Shown piece after piece: positions 8,401-13,114 of a stretch of 14,305 nt of DNA. Position 1 is the first letter of the stretch. Every line of letters begins with the position of its first letter. Origin of the DNA: JANNRW01 sp031401815 (GTDB lineage: Bacteria > Desulfobacterota > Desulfuromonadia > Geobacterales > DSM-12255); the NCBI GenBank assembly GCA_031401815.1, contig JANNRW010000442.1:1-14305 (forward strand). The letters are read 5' to 3'. Made by a program: the position numbers and the translations under genes. Below the pieces are notes generated by a model. It was given only the letters and a program-made list of their open reading frames with translations, had not been told where the DNA came from and did not search any database.

Positions 8401-9535
8401 TAAGGCGTCTGTAAATTTCGATAAGCGCGGCATCGGTACTATCAAGTTTGTCGGCAAGAAGCGTCTCACGGAAAGACGAGGTTGAATAAAGATTGTCAAT
8501 ATAAAGGAGATTCAGCGTTTGAACGCCACGCAGTTTGATTTCTACCAGCTTGGCGGCAGTAATCTCGTCATTGCACTCTATAAGGACTTCACCGGTTGCA
8601 GGATCGACAACATCGTGACAGGAGAACTTCCCGGTTACATCATCATCTGTTATCGGAATAAGACGGATCCCATTTTCTTCCATCTTCCGTATGGCAGCTT
8701 TGGTAAACTTGCGGTTCGCCTTTACAATTACTTCGCCGGTAGCGGGATTAACTATATCTGCTGTAGATTTCTGATTGGCAAGCAGTTCCGGATCTGCCAC
8801 CTTGAAAGTTCTGTCACCGTCAAAAACAATCTCTTCACTTTTGTAGTAATAGTTAAGGAGACTCTCCATGGAATAGCCAAGAGCTTTAAGAAGCACGGTG
8901 GCAGGCATTTTCCGCCTTCTGTCTATCCGCACATAAAGAATATCCTTATGGTCAAACTCGAAATCAAGCCAGGAACCCCTGTAAGGGATTACTCTTGCTG
9001 AGTAGAGAACCTTGCCACTTGAATGTGTCTTCCCCTTGTCATGGTCATAAAATACTCCGGGAGAGCGATGGAGCTGGCTGACAATAACCCGCTCTGTTCC
9101 GTTTATGATAAAGGTGCCGTTATTGGTCATAAGGGGGATCTCCCCGAAATAGACCTCCTGCTCCTTAATGTCCTTGATTGACCTTACATCAGCATCCTTG
9201 TTGACATCCCAGACGACAAGGCGAACCTTTACCTTCATGGGTGCGGCAAAAGTCATTCCGCGTTGATGACACTCCTCAACATCATACTTCGGAGTACCCA
9301 GTGAATAGGAAACATACTCCAGTGAAGCTGTCTCACTGAAATCCTTGATTGGGAAAACACTCCTGAAAACAGATTCAAGGCCGCTGTTTTTCCTTGCTTC
9401 AGCCGGAATTTCGAGTTGTAAAAATCTTTTGTAGGAGTTTTTCTGGATATCAATAAGATTTGGGATATCGATGATTTTTTTGATTTTAGCGAAGTTTTTT
9501 CTCAAGAGGGGGTTATTCGCAATTGAATAAGCCAT
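5423..9535 (-). CDS. rpoB: DNA-directed RNA polymerase subunit beta
   Basis: Beta is the second-largest RNA polymerase subunit, forms the other side of the cleft and is the rifampicin target. The product has 1370 residues. The rifampicin pocket (about 515-541) includes SSQLSQFMDQTNPLSE, with D524, H534 and S539 corresponding to E. coli D516, H526 and S531, all of sensitive type. Active-site elements are E821-D822 in NFEDSILISE and the lysines K1093 and K1101 in VGDKMAGRHGNKG. The C-terminal part contains GGQRLGEMEVWAMEAYG, the region that contacts beta'. A charged, probably helical insertion spans about 946-1060. A lobe insertion at about 258-345 carries two copies of a motif of the type D-(I/V)-V-(N/D)-PATGEV. 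The ATG start has AAGGAG at 9545-9550, nine bases upstream. It lies 171 bases downstream of rplL, separated by a strong hairpin. Confidence 0.99.
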   Translation of the reverse strand: MAYSIANNPLLRKNFAKIKKIIDIPNLIDIQKNSYKRFLQLEIPAEARKNSGLESVFRSVFPIKDFSETASLEYVSYSLGTPKYDVEECHQRGMTFAAPMKVKVRLVVWDVNKDADVRSIKDIKEQEVYFGEIPLMTNNGTFIINGTERVIVSQLHRSPGVFYDHDKGKTHSSGKVLYSARVIPYRGSWLDFEFDHKDILYVRIDRRRKMPATVLLKALGYSMESLLNYYYKSEEIVFDGDRTFKVADPELLANQKSTADIVNPATGEVIVKANRKFTKAAIRKMEENGIRLIPITDDDVTGKFSCHDVVDPATGEVLIECNDEITAAKLVEIKLRGVQTLNLLYIDNLYSTSSFRETLLADKLDSTDAALIEIYRRLRPGDPPTIKSAVAMFANLFSNPERYDLSAVGRLKLNYKLNLGTPLDCQILTDKDILEVVRYLIDLKNGKGNIDDIDHLGNRRVRAVGELLENQYRIGLVRMERAIKERMSLQEVENLMPHDLINSKPVSAVVKEFFGSSQLSQFMDQTNPLSEVTHKRRLSALGPGGLTRERAGFEVRDVHPTHYGRVCPIETPEGPNIGLIASLSTYARINEHGFVETPYRVVKEAKVTNEVRFFSALEEEGLAIAQANAEMDKDGLFTGDYISARKSGEFVLVGRDEIELMDVSPMQLVSVAASLIPFLENDDANRALMGSNMQRQAVPLLRADSPLIGTGMERVVARDSGVSVVARHNGVVESVDASRIVVKIDESEYDESGTGVDIYNLIKFARSNQNTCMNQRPVVVNGDAVKKGDVIADGPSTDMGELALGQNVLVAFMPWGGCNFEDSILISERLVKDDRYTSIHIEEFECVARDTKLGKEEITADIPNLGEETLKDLDESGIIRIGAEVKPGDILVGKITPKGETQLSPEEKLLRAIFGEKAGDVRDTSLHVPPGVEGTVIGAKIFSRKGADKDSRTEAIEKAEEEKLRKDEQDEIRIIRKSATDKLKRLLTGKISAVKVEGKDGKILIPKGKAITEAALNTIPLDKWEHISVADDEAGEEKIAEILGKLHQQIDFIKYVFENKIQKLRRGDDLPPGVIKMVKVYIAIKRKLQVGDKMAGRHGNKGVVSRILPEEDMPYMEDGRPVEIVLNPLGVPSRMNVGQILETHLGWAAKGIGWKIEELLEKASSEPALRKYLKDVYGDKEMSKFIDSMEDDELRLTAKRLQRGVPVASPVFEGASEEQIQKMLKHAGFDSSAQVTLHDGRTGDPFRHKVTVGVMYVLKLHHLVDDKIHARSIGPYSLVTQQPLGGKAQFGGQRLGEMEVWAMEAYGAAYALQEFLTVKSDDVAGRTRMYEAIVKGKHTLEPGLPESFNVLIKELQSLCLDVELLEQDED

Positions 9536-9615
9536 TCAATATATCTCCTTCGTTGCAGAACTCAAAAGGCACAAAGCGCTTTTGGCTGACTACCTGAACT
9601 GTGTATTTTCAAGTA

Positions 9616-9645
9616 GTTGGCGTCACGAAGCAAAAGCCCGCCAAC
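9616..9645 (-). repeat. Second inverted repeat in the rplL-rpoB spacer
   Basis: GTTGGCG at 9616-9622 and CGCCAAC at 9639-9645 form a 7-bp perfect inverted repeat with a 16-base loop. It lies immediately downstream of the stronger hairpin and about 80 bases before the rpoB start. It may be part of the same spacer RNA structure; its own role is not evident. Confidence 0.45.
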
Positions 9646-9654
9646 AAATAGAAG

Positions 9655-9682
9655 AGCCAAGGCCGCGCTGGCGGCCTTGGCT
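9655..9682 (-). terminator. Strong hairpin between rplL and rpoB, probable attenuator or RNase III site
   Basis: AGCCAAGGCCGC and GCGGCCTTGGCT form a perfect 12-bp stem with a four-base loop. In the leftward RNA it is followed by CUUCUAUUUGUUGG, eight U in fourteen bases, so it resembles an intrinsic terminator with an imperfect U tract. It lies between the rplL stop (9707) and the rpoB start (9535). In E. coli the same spacer holds a partial terminator and an RNase III processing site that keep RNA polymerase subunit synthesis below that of L7/L12. The same job is inferred here from position and structure. Confidence 0.7.
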
Positions 9683-9706
9683 GGGAAGAGAACCTATTGC
9701 ATAAAG

Positions 9707-10081
9707 TTACTTGACGTCTACTTCGGCACCAGCCTCAACGAGCTGCTTCTTTGCATCTTCAGCCTCCTGCTTGGAGACAGCGGTTTTTACAGGCTGTGGA
9801 GCACCATCAACGAGGTCTTTTGCCTCCTTGAGACCCAGACTTGTAAGAGCACGGACAACCTTGATGACATTTATCTTGTTGGGGCCACATGCCTTCAGGA
9901 TAACATCGAACTCTGTCTGCTCTTCAACTGCCTCTGCAGCAGCAGCAGGAGCAGCAGCAACAGCAACTGGCGCTGCTGCGGAAACACCAAACTTCTCTTC
10001 AAGCTCCTTTACCATCTCAGCTAGCTCAAGAACCGTCATGTTTTCAATAAACTTGATTACTTCTTCCTTTGTGATTGCCAT
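9707..10081 (-). CDS. rplL: 50S ribosomal protein L7/L12
   Basis: L7/L12 forms the mobile stalk of the 50S subunit and recruits and stimulates the translation GTPases EF-Tu, EF-G, IF2 and RF3. It is present as several dimers anchored on L10. The 124-residue protein shows the three expected parts: an N-terminal dimerisation and L10-binding helical segment (about 1-33), an alanine- and proline-rich hinge (about 34-54) and a C-terminal factor-binding domain (about 56-124) with KINVIKVVRALTSLGLKEAK and DLVDGAPQPVK. The ATG start has GGAGG at 10092-10096, ten bases upstream. It follows rplJ by 38 bases, the invariant arrangement that lets L10 and L12 be made and regulated together. Confidence 0.98.
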   Translation of the reverse strand: MAITKEEVIKFIENMTVLELAEMVKELEEKFGVSAAAPVAVAAAPAAAAEAVEEQTEFDVILKACGPNKINVIKVVRALTSLGLKEAKDLVDGAPQPVKTAVSKQEAEDAKKQLVEAGAEVDVK

Positions 10082-10119
10082 CTTTTCTATACCTCCATGG
10101 ATTAGTGTGGTTTAAACGA

Positions 10120-10644
10120 TTAGTTTCCTTCTTTTTGAATACGGATTGCATTGAGAGTTCGGACAAAACCACCAGGTACAGCGGCAAGAACGCCAACGAA
10201 ATTCGTAATCGGGGCGTTCATTGATCCAAGCATCTTGCCGATGAGTACTTCCCTGCTCGGCAGTTCAGCCAATGCCTGGATTTCCGGAACAGTTATCATC
10301 TTCCCGGAAAGCAAGCCTGCTTTCAGCTTGAAAGTTGCCTGCTGCTCCTTGGCATGTTTGGCAAGAACTTTTGCAGCAGCAACAGGGTCGGAATAAGTCA
10401 GGGCAACAGCAGTGGGCCCCTTGAAATAGGGGTCAAGTGCAGCAGCATCTGTTTCGGCACTGGCAAGCGTCAACAAGGTATTCTTTACAACCCTGTAGTC
10501 AACATCAACAGCTCGCAGATCATTTCTGAGCGTAGTGGCCTTACCAACACTCATGCCACGGAAATCAGCCAGAAATATGGCCTTTGCGCGTGACAGCTTT
10601 TCGTGCATCTCGGTAACTACTTCCTGTTTGTTCAGTTTATTCAA
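10120..10644 (-). CDS. rplJ: 50S ribosomal protein L10
   Basis: L10 is the base of the ribosomal stalk; it binds 23S rRNA next to L11 and carries the L7/L12 dimers on its C-terminal helix. The open frame extends upstream to 10689, but the start chosen here is TTG at 10642-10644, giving 174 residues beginning MNKLNKQEVV. A strong AAAGGAGG (10652-10659) lies seven bases before it, and L10 family members begin at this point. The extra 15 residues of the longer reading would encode the ribosome-binding site itself. Recognisable family features include IFLADFRGMSV near the N-terminus, YRVVKNTLL, and PITNFVGVLAAVPGGFVR near the C-terminus. It is preceded by a structured leader typical of L10 autoregulation and followed closely by rplL. 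Confidence 0.95.
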   Translation of the reverse strand: MNKLNKQEVVTEMHEKLSRAKAIFLADFRGMSVGKATTLRNDLRAVDVDYRVVKNTLLTLASAETDAAALDPYFKGPTAVALTYSDPVAAAKVLAKHAKEQQATFKLKAGLLSGKMITVPEIQALAELPSREVLIGKMLGSMNAPITNFVGVLAAVPGGFVRTLNAIRIQKEGN

Positions 10645-10650
10645 GCGCCA

Positions 10651-10659
10651 TCCTCCTTT
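10651..10659 (-). promoter_or_regulatory. Ribosome-binding site that fixes the TTG start of rplJ
   Basis: AAAGGAGG, extending to GGAGGA at 10651-10656, lies seven bases before the TTG start. An ATG that overlaps the end of this site (10649-10651) opens only a four-codon out-of-frame reading ATG GCG CTT GAA TAA (10637-10651). The TTG is therefore the more likely rplJ start. Confidence 0.8.
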
Positions 10660-10683
10660 CTTTTGGTATAAAGGGCGTTGCCC

Positions 10684-10706
10684 CGCCAAAGTCAGAAGTT
10701 GGAGGA
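10684..10706 (-). promoter_or_regulatory. Lower part of the rplJ leader with anti-Shine-Dalgarno sequence
   Basis: At about 10699-10721 the RNA can form a stem between GTTGAAGGA and TCCTCCAAC (nine pairs with one mismatch, loop TTAAC). The TCCTCC in its 3' arm (10701-10706) is also a perfect complement of the rplJ ribosome-binding site GGAGGA (10651-10656). The two pairings exclude each other, which suggests a translation switch. A further small hairpin, GGGC-AAC-GCCC, lies at 10673-10683. The regulatory reading is inference. Confidence 0.4.
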
Positions 10707-10730
10707 GTTAATCCTTCAACAACCATAAGT

Positions 10731-10782
10731 CTCGGCAGGCATGTTACAATTATGCCGATAAAACCGGCACCTGCTGTCTTGG
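10731..10782 (-). ncRNA. L10 (rplJ) leader, autoregulatory mRNA element
   Basis: Read leftward, the segment runs from AGACAGCAGGTGCCGG to CATGCCTGCCGAGACTT. The outer stem GCAGG/CCTGC and an inner stem TGCCG/CGGCA with a seven-base loop can form. The flanking AGACAGCAGGTG and CCTGCCGAG are, from memory, the hallmark of the widespread bacterial L10 leader, whose kink-turn is bound by the L10-(L12) complex to repress translation of rplJ-rplL. Its position directly upstream of rplJ, after rplA, is exactly where this element occurs. The boundaries given are those of the recognisable core; the full element probably extends toward the rplJ start. Confidence 0.8.
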
Positions 10783-10804
10783 ACTTTGGACTTGATATTT
10801 TCGT

Positions 10805-11506
10805 TTAAAGATTGGCAGTTACATCTGCAATATCCAGTCTTACACCGGGCCCCATGGTGGAAGATATGCAGATTTTTTTAATATAAGTGCCCTTTGCTGC
10901 AGAAGGTTTGGCCTTTACGAGAGCATCCACCAGAGCAAGAAGGTTCTCTTTAAGAAGGTCAGTAGCAAATGAGGCCTTACCGACAGGAGCATGCACAATG
11001 CCAGCCTTCTCTACACGGAATTCTATTTTACCTGATTTTGATTCCCGTACGGCTCTGCTTATATCAAAAGTAACAGTCCCTACTTTCGGGTTTGGCATAA
11101 GACCACGTGGGCCCAGCAACTTGCCGATTTTACCGACAACACCCATCATGTCAGGGGTGGCGATTGCAGTATCAAAATCGAACCAACCCTCCTGAATTCT
11201 GGCAACAAGATCTTCGGCGCCTACAAAATCAGCTCCGGCATCCCTGGCCTCCTTCTCCTTCTCCCCCTTGGCAAAAACAAGGACTCTAACCTCCTTGCCC
11301 AGACCATTGGGAAGAACTACAGCACCCCGAACCATCTGATCTGCGTGACGGGGATCTACCCCCAACCTGACAGCAACATCAACTGTTTCGTCAAACTTTG
11401 CAAATACAGCGCCTTTGACCAGTTCAACCCCTTCCTGGAGAGGATAACTTTTGCTACGGTCAACTTTCGCACTGGCTGCACTCAATTTTTTGGTAATTTT
11501 GGACAT
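10805..11506 (-). CDS. rplA: 50S ribosomal protein L1
   Basis: L1 binds 23S rRNA at the mobile L1 stalk and helps release deacylated tRNA from the E site; in several bacteria it also represses its own operon. The start chosen is ATG at 11504-11506, giving 233 residues beginning MSKITKKLSA. A TTG three codons upstream (11513-11515) is less likely because the GAGAGAGG site (11517-11524) would be almost touching it, whereas it is ten bases from the ATG. The family signature LLGPRGLMPNPKVGTVT is at about 130-146, and STMGPGVRLD near the C-terminus completes the first domain, which binds RNA. It follows rplK by 24 bases and is followed by the 160-base rplJ leader region. Confidence 0.97.
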   Translation of the reverse strand: MSKITKKLSAASAKVDRSKSYPLQEGVELVKGAVFAKFDETVDVAVRLGVDPRHADQMVRGAVVLPNGLGKEVRVLVFAKGEKEKEARDAGADFVGAEDLVARIQEGWFDFDTAIATPDMMGVVGKIGKLLGPRGLMPNPKVGTVTFDISRAVRESKSGKIEFRVEKAGIVHAPVGKASFATDLLKENLLALVDALVKAKPSAAKGTYIKKICISSTMGPGVRLDIADVTANL

Positions 11507-11530
11507 AGTCTGCAAACCTCTCTCATATTC

Positions 11531-11956
11531 CTATACGATATCGACGCCCATACTCCGAGCTGTACCTTCTACTGTGCGCATGGCAGCCTCAATGCTGGCA
11601 GCGTTAAGATCCGGCATTTTCTTTTGCGCTATCTCTCGCACTTGATCACTGGTCAGTGCACCAACCTTTGTCTTGTTTGGAACACTAGACCCGCTCGAAA
11701 TTCCGATCGCCTTTTTAATAAGGTTTGGAACTGGAGGAGTCTTGGTAATGAAGGTAAAAGATCTATCCGCATAGACCGTTATGACAACCGGTGTGATTGT
11801 GCCTACTTCATCCGCTTGAGTCTTGGCATTGAATGCCTTGCAGAACTCCATGATATTAACGCCGTGCTGACCTAGCGCCGGACCAATTGGTGGCGATGGA
11901 TTAGCCTTTCCTGCCGGCACCTGAAGTTTGATGTAGCCTGTTATTTTCTTAGCCAT
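11531..11956 (-). CDS. rplK: 50S ribosomal protein L11
   Basis: L11 binds the GTPase-associated region of 23S rRNA at the stalk base, takes part in factor-dependent GTP hydrolysis and in activation of RelA, and forms part of the thiostrepton site. The 141-residue length is the family standard. The N-terminal domain contains the conserved proline-rich stretch ANPSPPIGPALGQHGVNIM (about 18-36), and the C-terminal RNA-binding domain contains FITKTPPVPNLIKKA and VPNKTKVGALT. The ATG start has AAGGAG at 11963-11968, six bases upstream. It lies 86 bases downstream of nusG and 24 bases upstream of rplA, the normal L11 operon order. I did not recognise an L1-binding operator in its leader. Confidence 0.98.
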   Translation of the reverse strand: MAKKITGYIKLQVPAGKANPSPPIGPALGQHGVNIMEFCKAFNAKTQADEVGTITPVVITVYADRSFTFITKTPPVPNLIKKAIGISSGSSVPNKTKVGALTSDQVREIAQKKMPDLNAASIEAAMRTVEGTARSMGVDIV

Positions 11957-12042
11957 CTGCTGCTCCTTTAGCTCTGTTGCTTGAACTTCACATTAATAAT
12001 CTGAAAAAGAACCTTCAGACGATAATCACCATGAATTCAGCA

Positions 12043-12570
12043 TTACTGTTTTTCAACCTGCATGAATTCAAGTTCAACCGGTGTCGCCCTTCCAAAGATG
12101 CTCACCATTACCCTGAGTTTTGCCTTGTCAGGCTTGACATCCTCTACAACACCCGAGAAATTCAGGAAAGGGCCATCCACAATTCTGACAGTCTCGCCAA
12201 CTTCAAACAGTATCTTGGGGCGAGGCTTTTCGGCTCCCTCTTCTACCCTTTTGGTAATCTTGAGGATCTCTTCGTCCGGAATTGCAACCGGACTGTTGCC
12301 ACCTACAAAGCCGGTAACCTTGGCAGTCTCTTTCACGACATGCCAGGTTTCATCGTTTAAATCCATATTTACAAGAATATATCCGGGGAAGAATTTCCTT
12401 GAAGTTGTTTTTTTCTCCCCCTTTTTCAACTCGACCACTGTCTCAGAAGGGATCAACACTTCACCAAAAGACTCTTCAAGCCCTTGATTCCTGATTCGTT
12501 CAAGCAGAGAAAGCTTAACCTTGTTCTCAAAACCTGAATAGGTATGTACACCGTACCACTTTAATCCCAT
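12043..12570 (-). CDS. nusG: Transcription termination/antitermination factor NusG
   Basis: NusG binds the clamp of RNA polymerase during elongation, modulates pausing and, through its C-terminal domain, contacts Rho or ribosomal protein S10. The 175-residue protein has the usual two domains: the NGN domain (about 1-110), starting MGLKWYGVHTYSGFENKVK and including FFPGYILVNM, and a KOW domain (about 122-172) with VGETVRIVDGPFLNFSGVVE followed by FGRATPVELEF. The ATG start has GAGGA at 12578-12582, seven bases upstream and directly after the secE stop. The secE-nusG spacing of 13 bases suggests translational coupling. Confidence 0.98.
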   Translation of the reverse strand: MGLKWYGVHTYSGFENKVKLSLLERIRNQGLEESFGEVLIPSETVVELKKGEKKTTSRKFFPGYILVNMDLNDETWHVVKETAKVTGFVGGNSPVAIPDEEILKITKRVEEGAEKPRPKILFEVGETVRIVDGPFLNFSGVVEDVKPDKAKLRVMVSIFGRATPVELEFMQVEKQ

Positions 12571-12583
12571 TTATATATCCTCT

Positions 12584-12769
12584 TCAGTTGAGCAAAAACC
12601 GGAGCAGCTTGGCGAGAACCAGATCACAGGCGCCAAGATAAAACGAGATTAGAACAACAATGAATACCACCACCCAGGTTGTCGCTATGGTCTCTTTACG
12701 AAGTGGCCAAGTAACCTTTTCCAGTTCAATCTTTACTTCTTCAATGAAATTTCTGGTTTTTGCCAGCAC
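12584..12769 (-). CDS. secE: Preprotein translocase subunit SecE
   Basis: SecE is the small clamp subunit that holds the two halves of SecY in the inner-membrane protein translocation channel. The start chosen is GTG at 12767-12769, giving 61 residues beginning MLAKTRNFIEE. Another in-frame GTG three codons upstream (12776-12778) overlaps the AGAGG ribosome-binding sequence, so it cannot use it, while the chosen codon lies eight bases away. The amphipathic cytoplasmic helix ends in the SecE signature EKVTWP (residues 17-22), followed by one membrane-spanning segment at about 30-50 rich in V, I, L and F. This is the short one-span form common outside the gamma-proteobacteria. It lies between tRNA-Trp and nusG, its standard place. 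Confidence 0.95.
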   Translation of the reverse strand: MLAKTRNFIEEVKIELEKVTWPLRKETIATTWVVVFIVVLISFYLGACDLVLAKLLRFLLN

Positions 12770-12777
12770 TTTACACA

Positions 12778-12782
12778 CCTCT
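12778..12782 (-). promoter_or_regulatory. Ribosome-binding site that decides the secE start
   Basis: AGAGG here is eight bases before the GTG at 12767-12769 but overlaps the upstream GTG at 12776-12778. This favours the shorter SecE protein. Confidence 0.7.
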
Positions 12783-12801
12783 TTGCATGAGTAGATATAA
12801 T

Positions 12802-12878
12802 TGGCAGGCCAGGAGGGATTCGAACCCCCAACACCCGGTTTTGGAGACCGGTGCTCTAGCCGTTAGAGCTACTGGCCT
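12802..12878 (-). tRNA. tRNA-Trp (anticodon CCA)
   Basis: The 5' arm AGGCCAG (12872-12878) pairs perfectly with CTGGCCT (12806-12812) to form a seven-bp acceptor stem. A discriminator G (12805) and an encoded CCA end (12802-12804) follow. The anticodon stem-loop ACCGGTCTCCAAAACCGGGT carries anticodon CCA for tryptophan, with the usual T before and A after it. The T-arm contains the invariant GGTTCGAATCC. It sits between rpmG and secE, a location shared by many bacteria, and is probably cut out of the same transcript. Confidence 0.98.
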
Positions 12879-12898
12879 GCAAGTATCGACTGACAGGC

Positions 12899-13048
12899 TT
12901 ATTTTGTTTCCTTGTGAGGAGTATGAGTACGACAGAATCTGCAGAATTTCTTGAACTCCAGCTTCTGTGGCGTAGTCCGCTTGTTTTTTGTAGTTGTGTA
13001 GTTTCTCTGCTTGCAGGCTGTACAGGCAAGCGTGATAATATCTCTCAT
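12899..13048 (-). CDS. rpmG: 50S ribosomal protein L33
   Basis: L33 is a small 50S protein near the E site. This 49-residue product begins MRDIITLACTACKQRNYTTT and ends FCRFCRTHTPHKETK. It is the zinc-ribbon (C+) form, with cysteine pairs C9/C12 and C36/C39, rather than the cysteine-free form that replaces it under zinc limitation in some bacteria. The start is ATG at 13046-13048 with AAGGA at 13056-13060, seven bases upstream. The gene is 66 bases downstream of tuf and 20 bases upstream of tRNA-Trp, a conserved order. It is easy to miss because it is short, but every residue aligns with the family as I know it. Confidence 0.96.
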   Translation of the reverse strand: MRDIITLACTACKQRNYTTTKNKRTTPQKLEFKKFCRFCRTHTPHKETK

Positions 13049-13070
13049 TGCGTTTTCCTTTTATGTCATC

Positions 13071-13105
13071 AGGTTGAGGAAGAAACTCGACCTGAACCTC
13101 AACCT
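13071..13105 (-). repeat. Inverted repeat between tuf and rpmG
   Basis: AGGTTGAGG (13071-13079) and CCTCAACCT (13097-13105) form a nine-bp perfect inverted repeat with a 17-base loop, occupying most of the 66-base tuf-rpmG spacer. There is no U run after it in the transcribed direction, so an intrinsic terminator is unlikely. It could stabilise or help process the tuf message; this is inference. Confidence 0.5.
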
Positions 13106-13114
13106 CAGCCTGGT

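Noticed and set aside
12000..12019. Six-bp inverted repeat TCTGAA/TTCAGA in the nusG-rplK spacer as a terminator or L1 operator
   Set aside because: The stem is short and AT-rich, no clear U tract follows, and I could not recognise an L1-binding motif.
12760..12954. Plus-strand open frame encoding a peptide with a RRDSNPQHPVLETGAL-type stretch
   Set aside because: It is the antisense reading of the tRNA-Trp gene and its flanks, a well-known false protein prediction.
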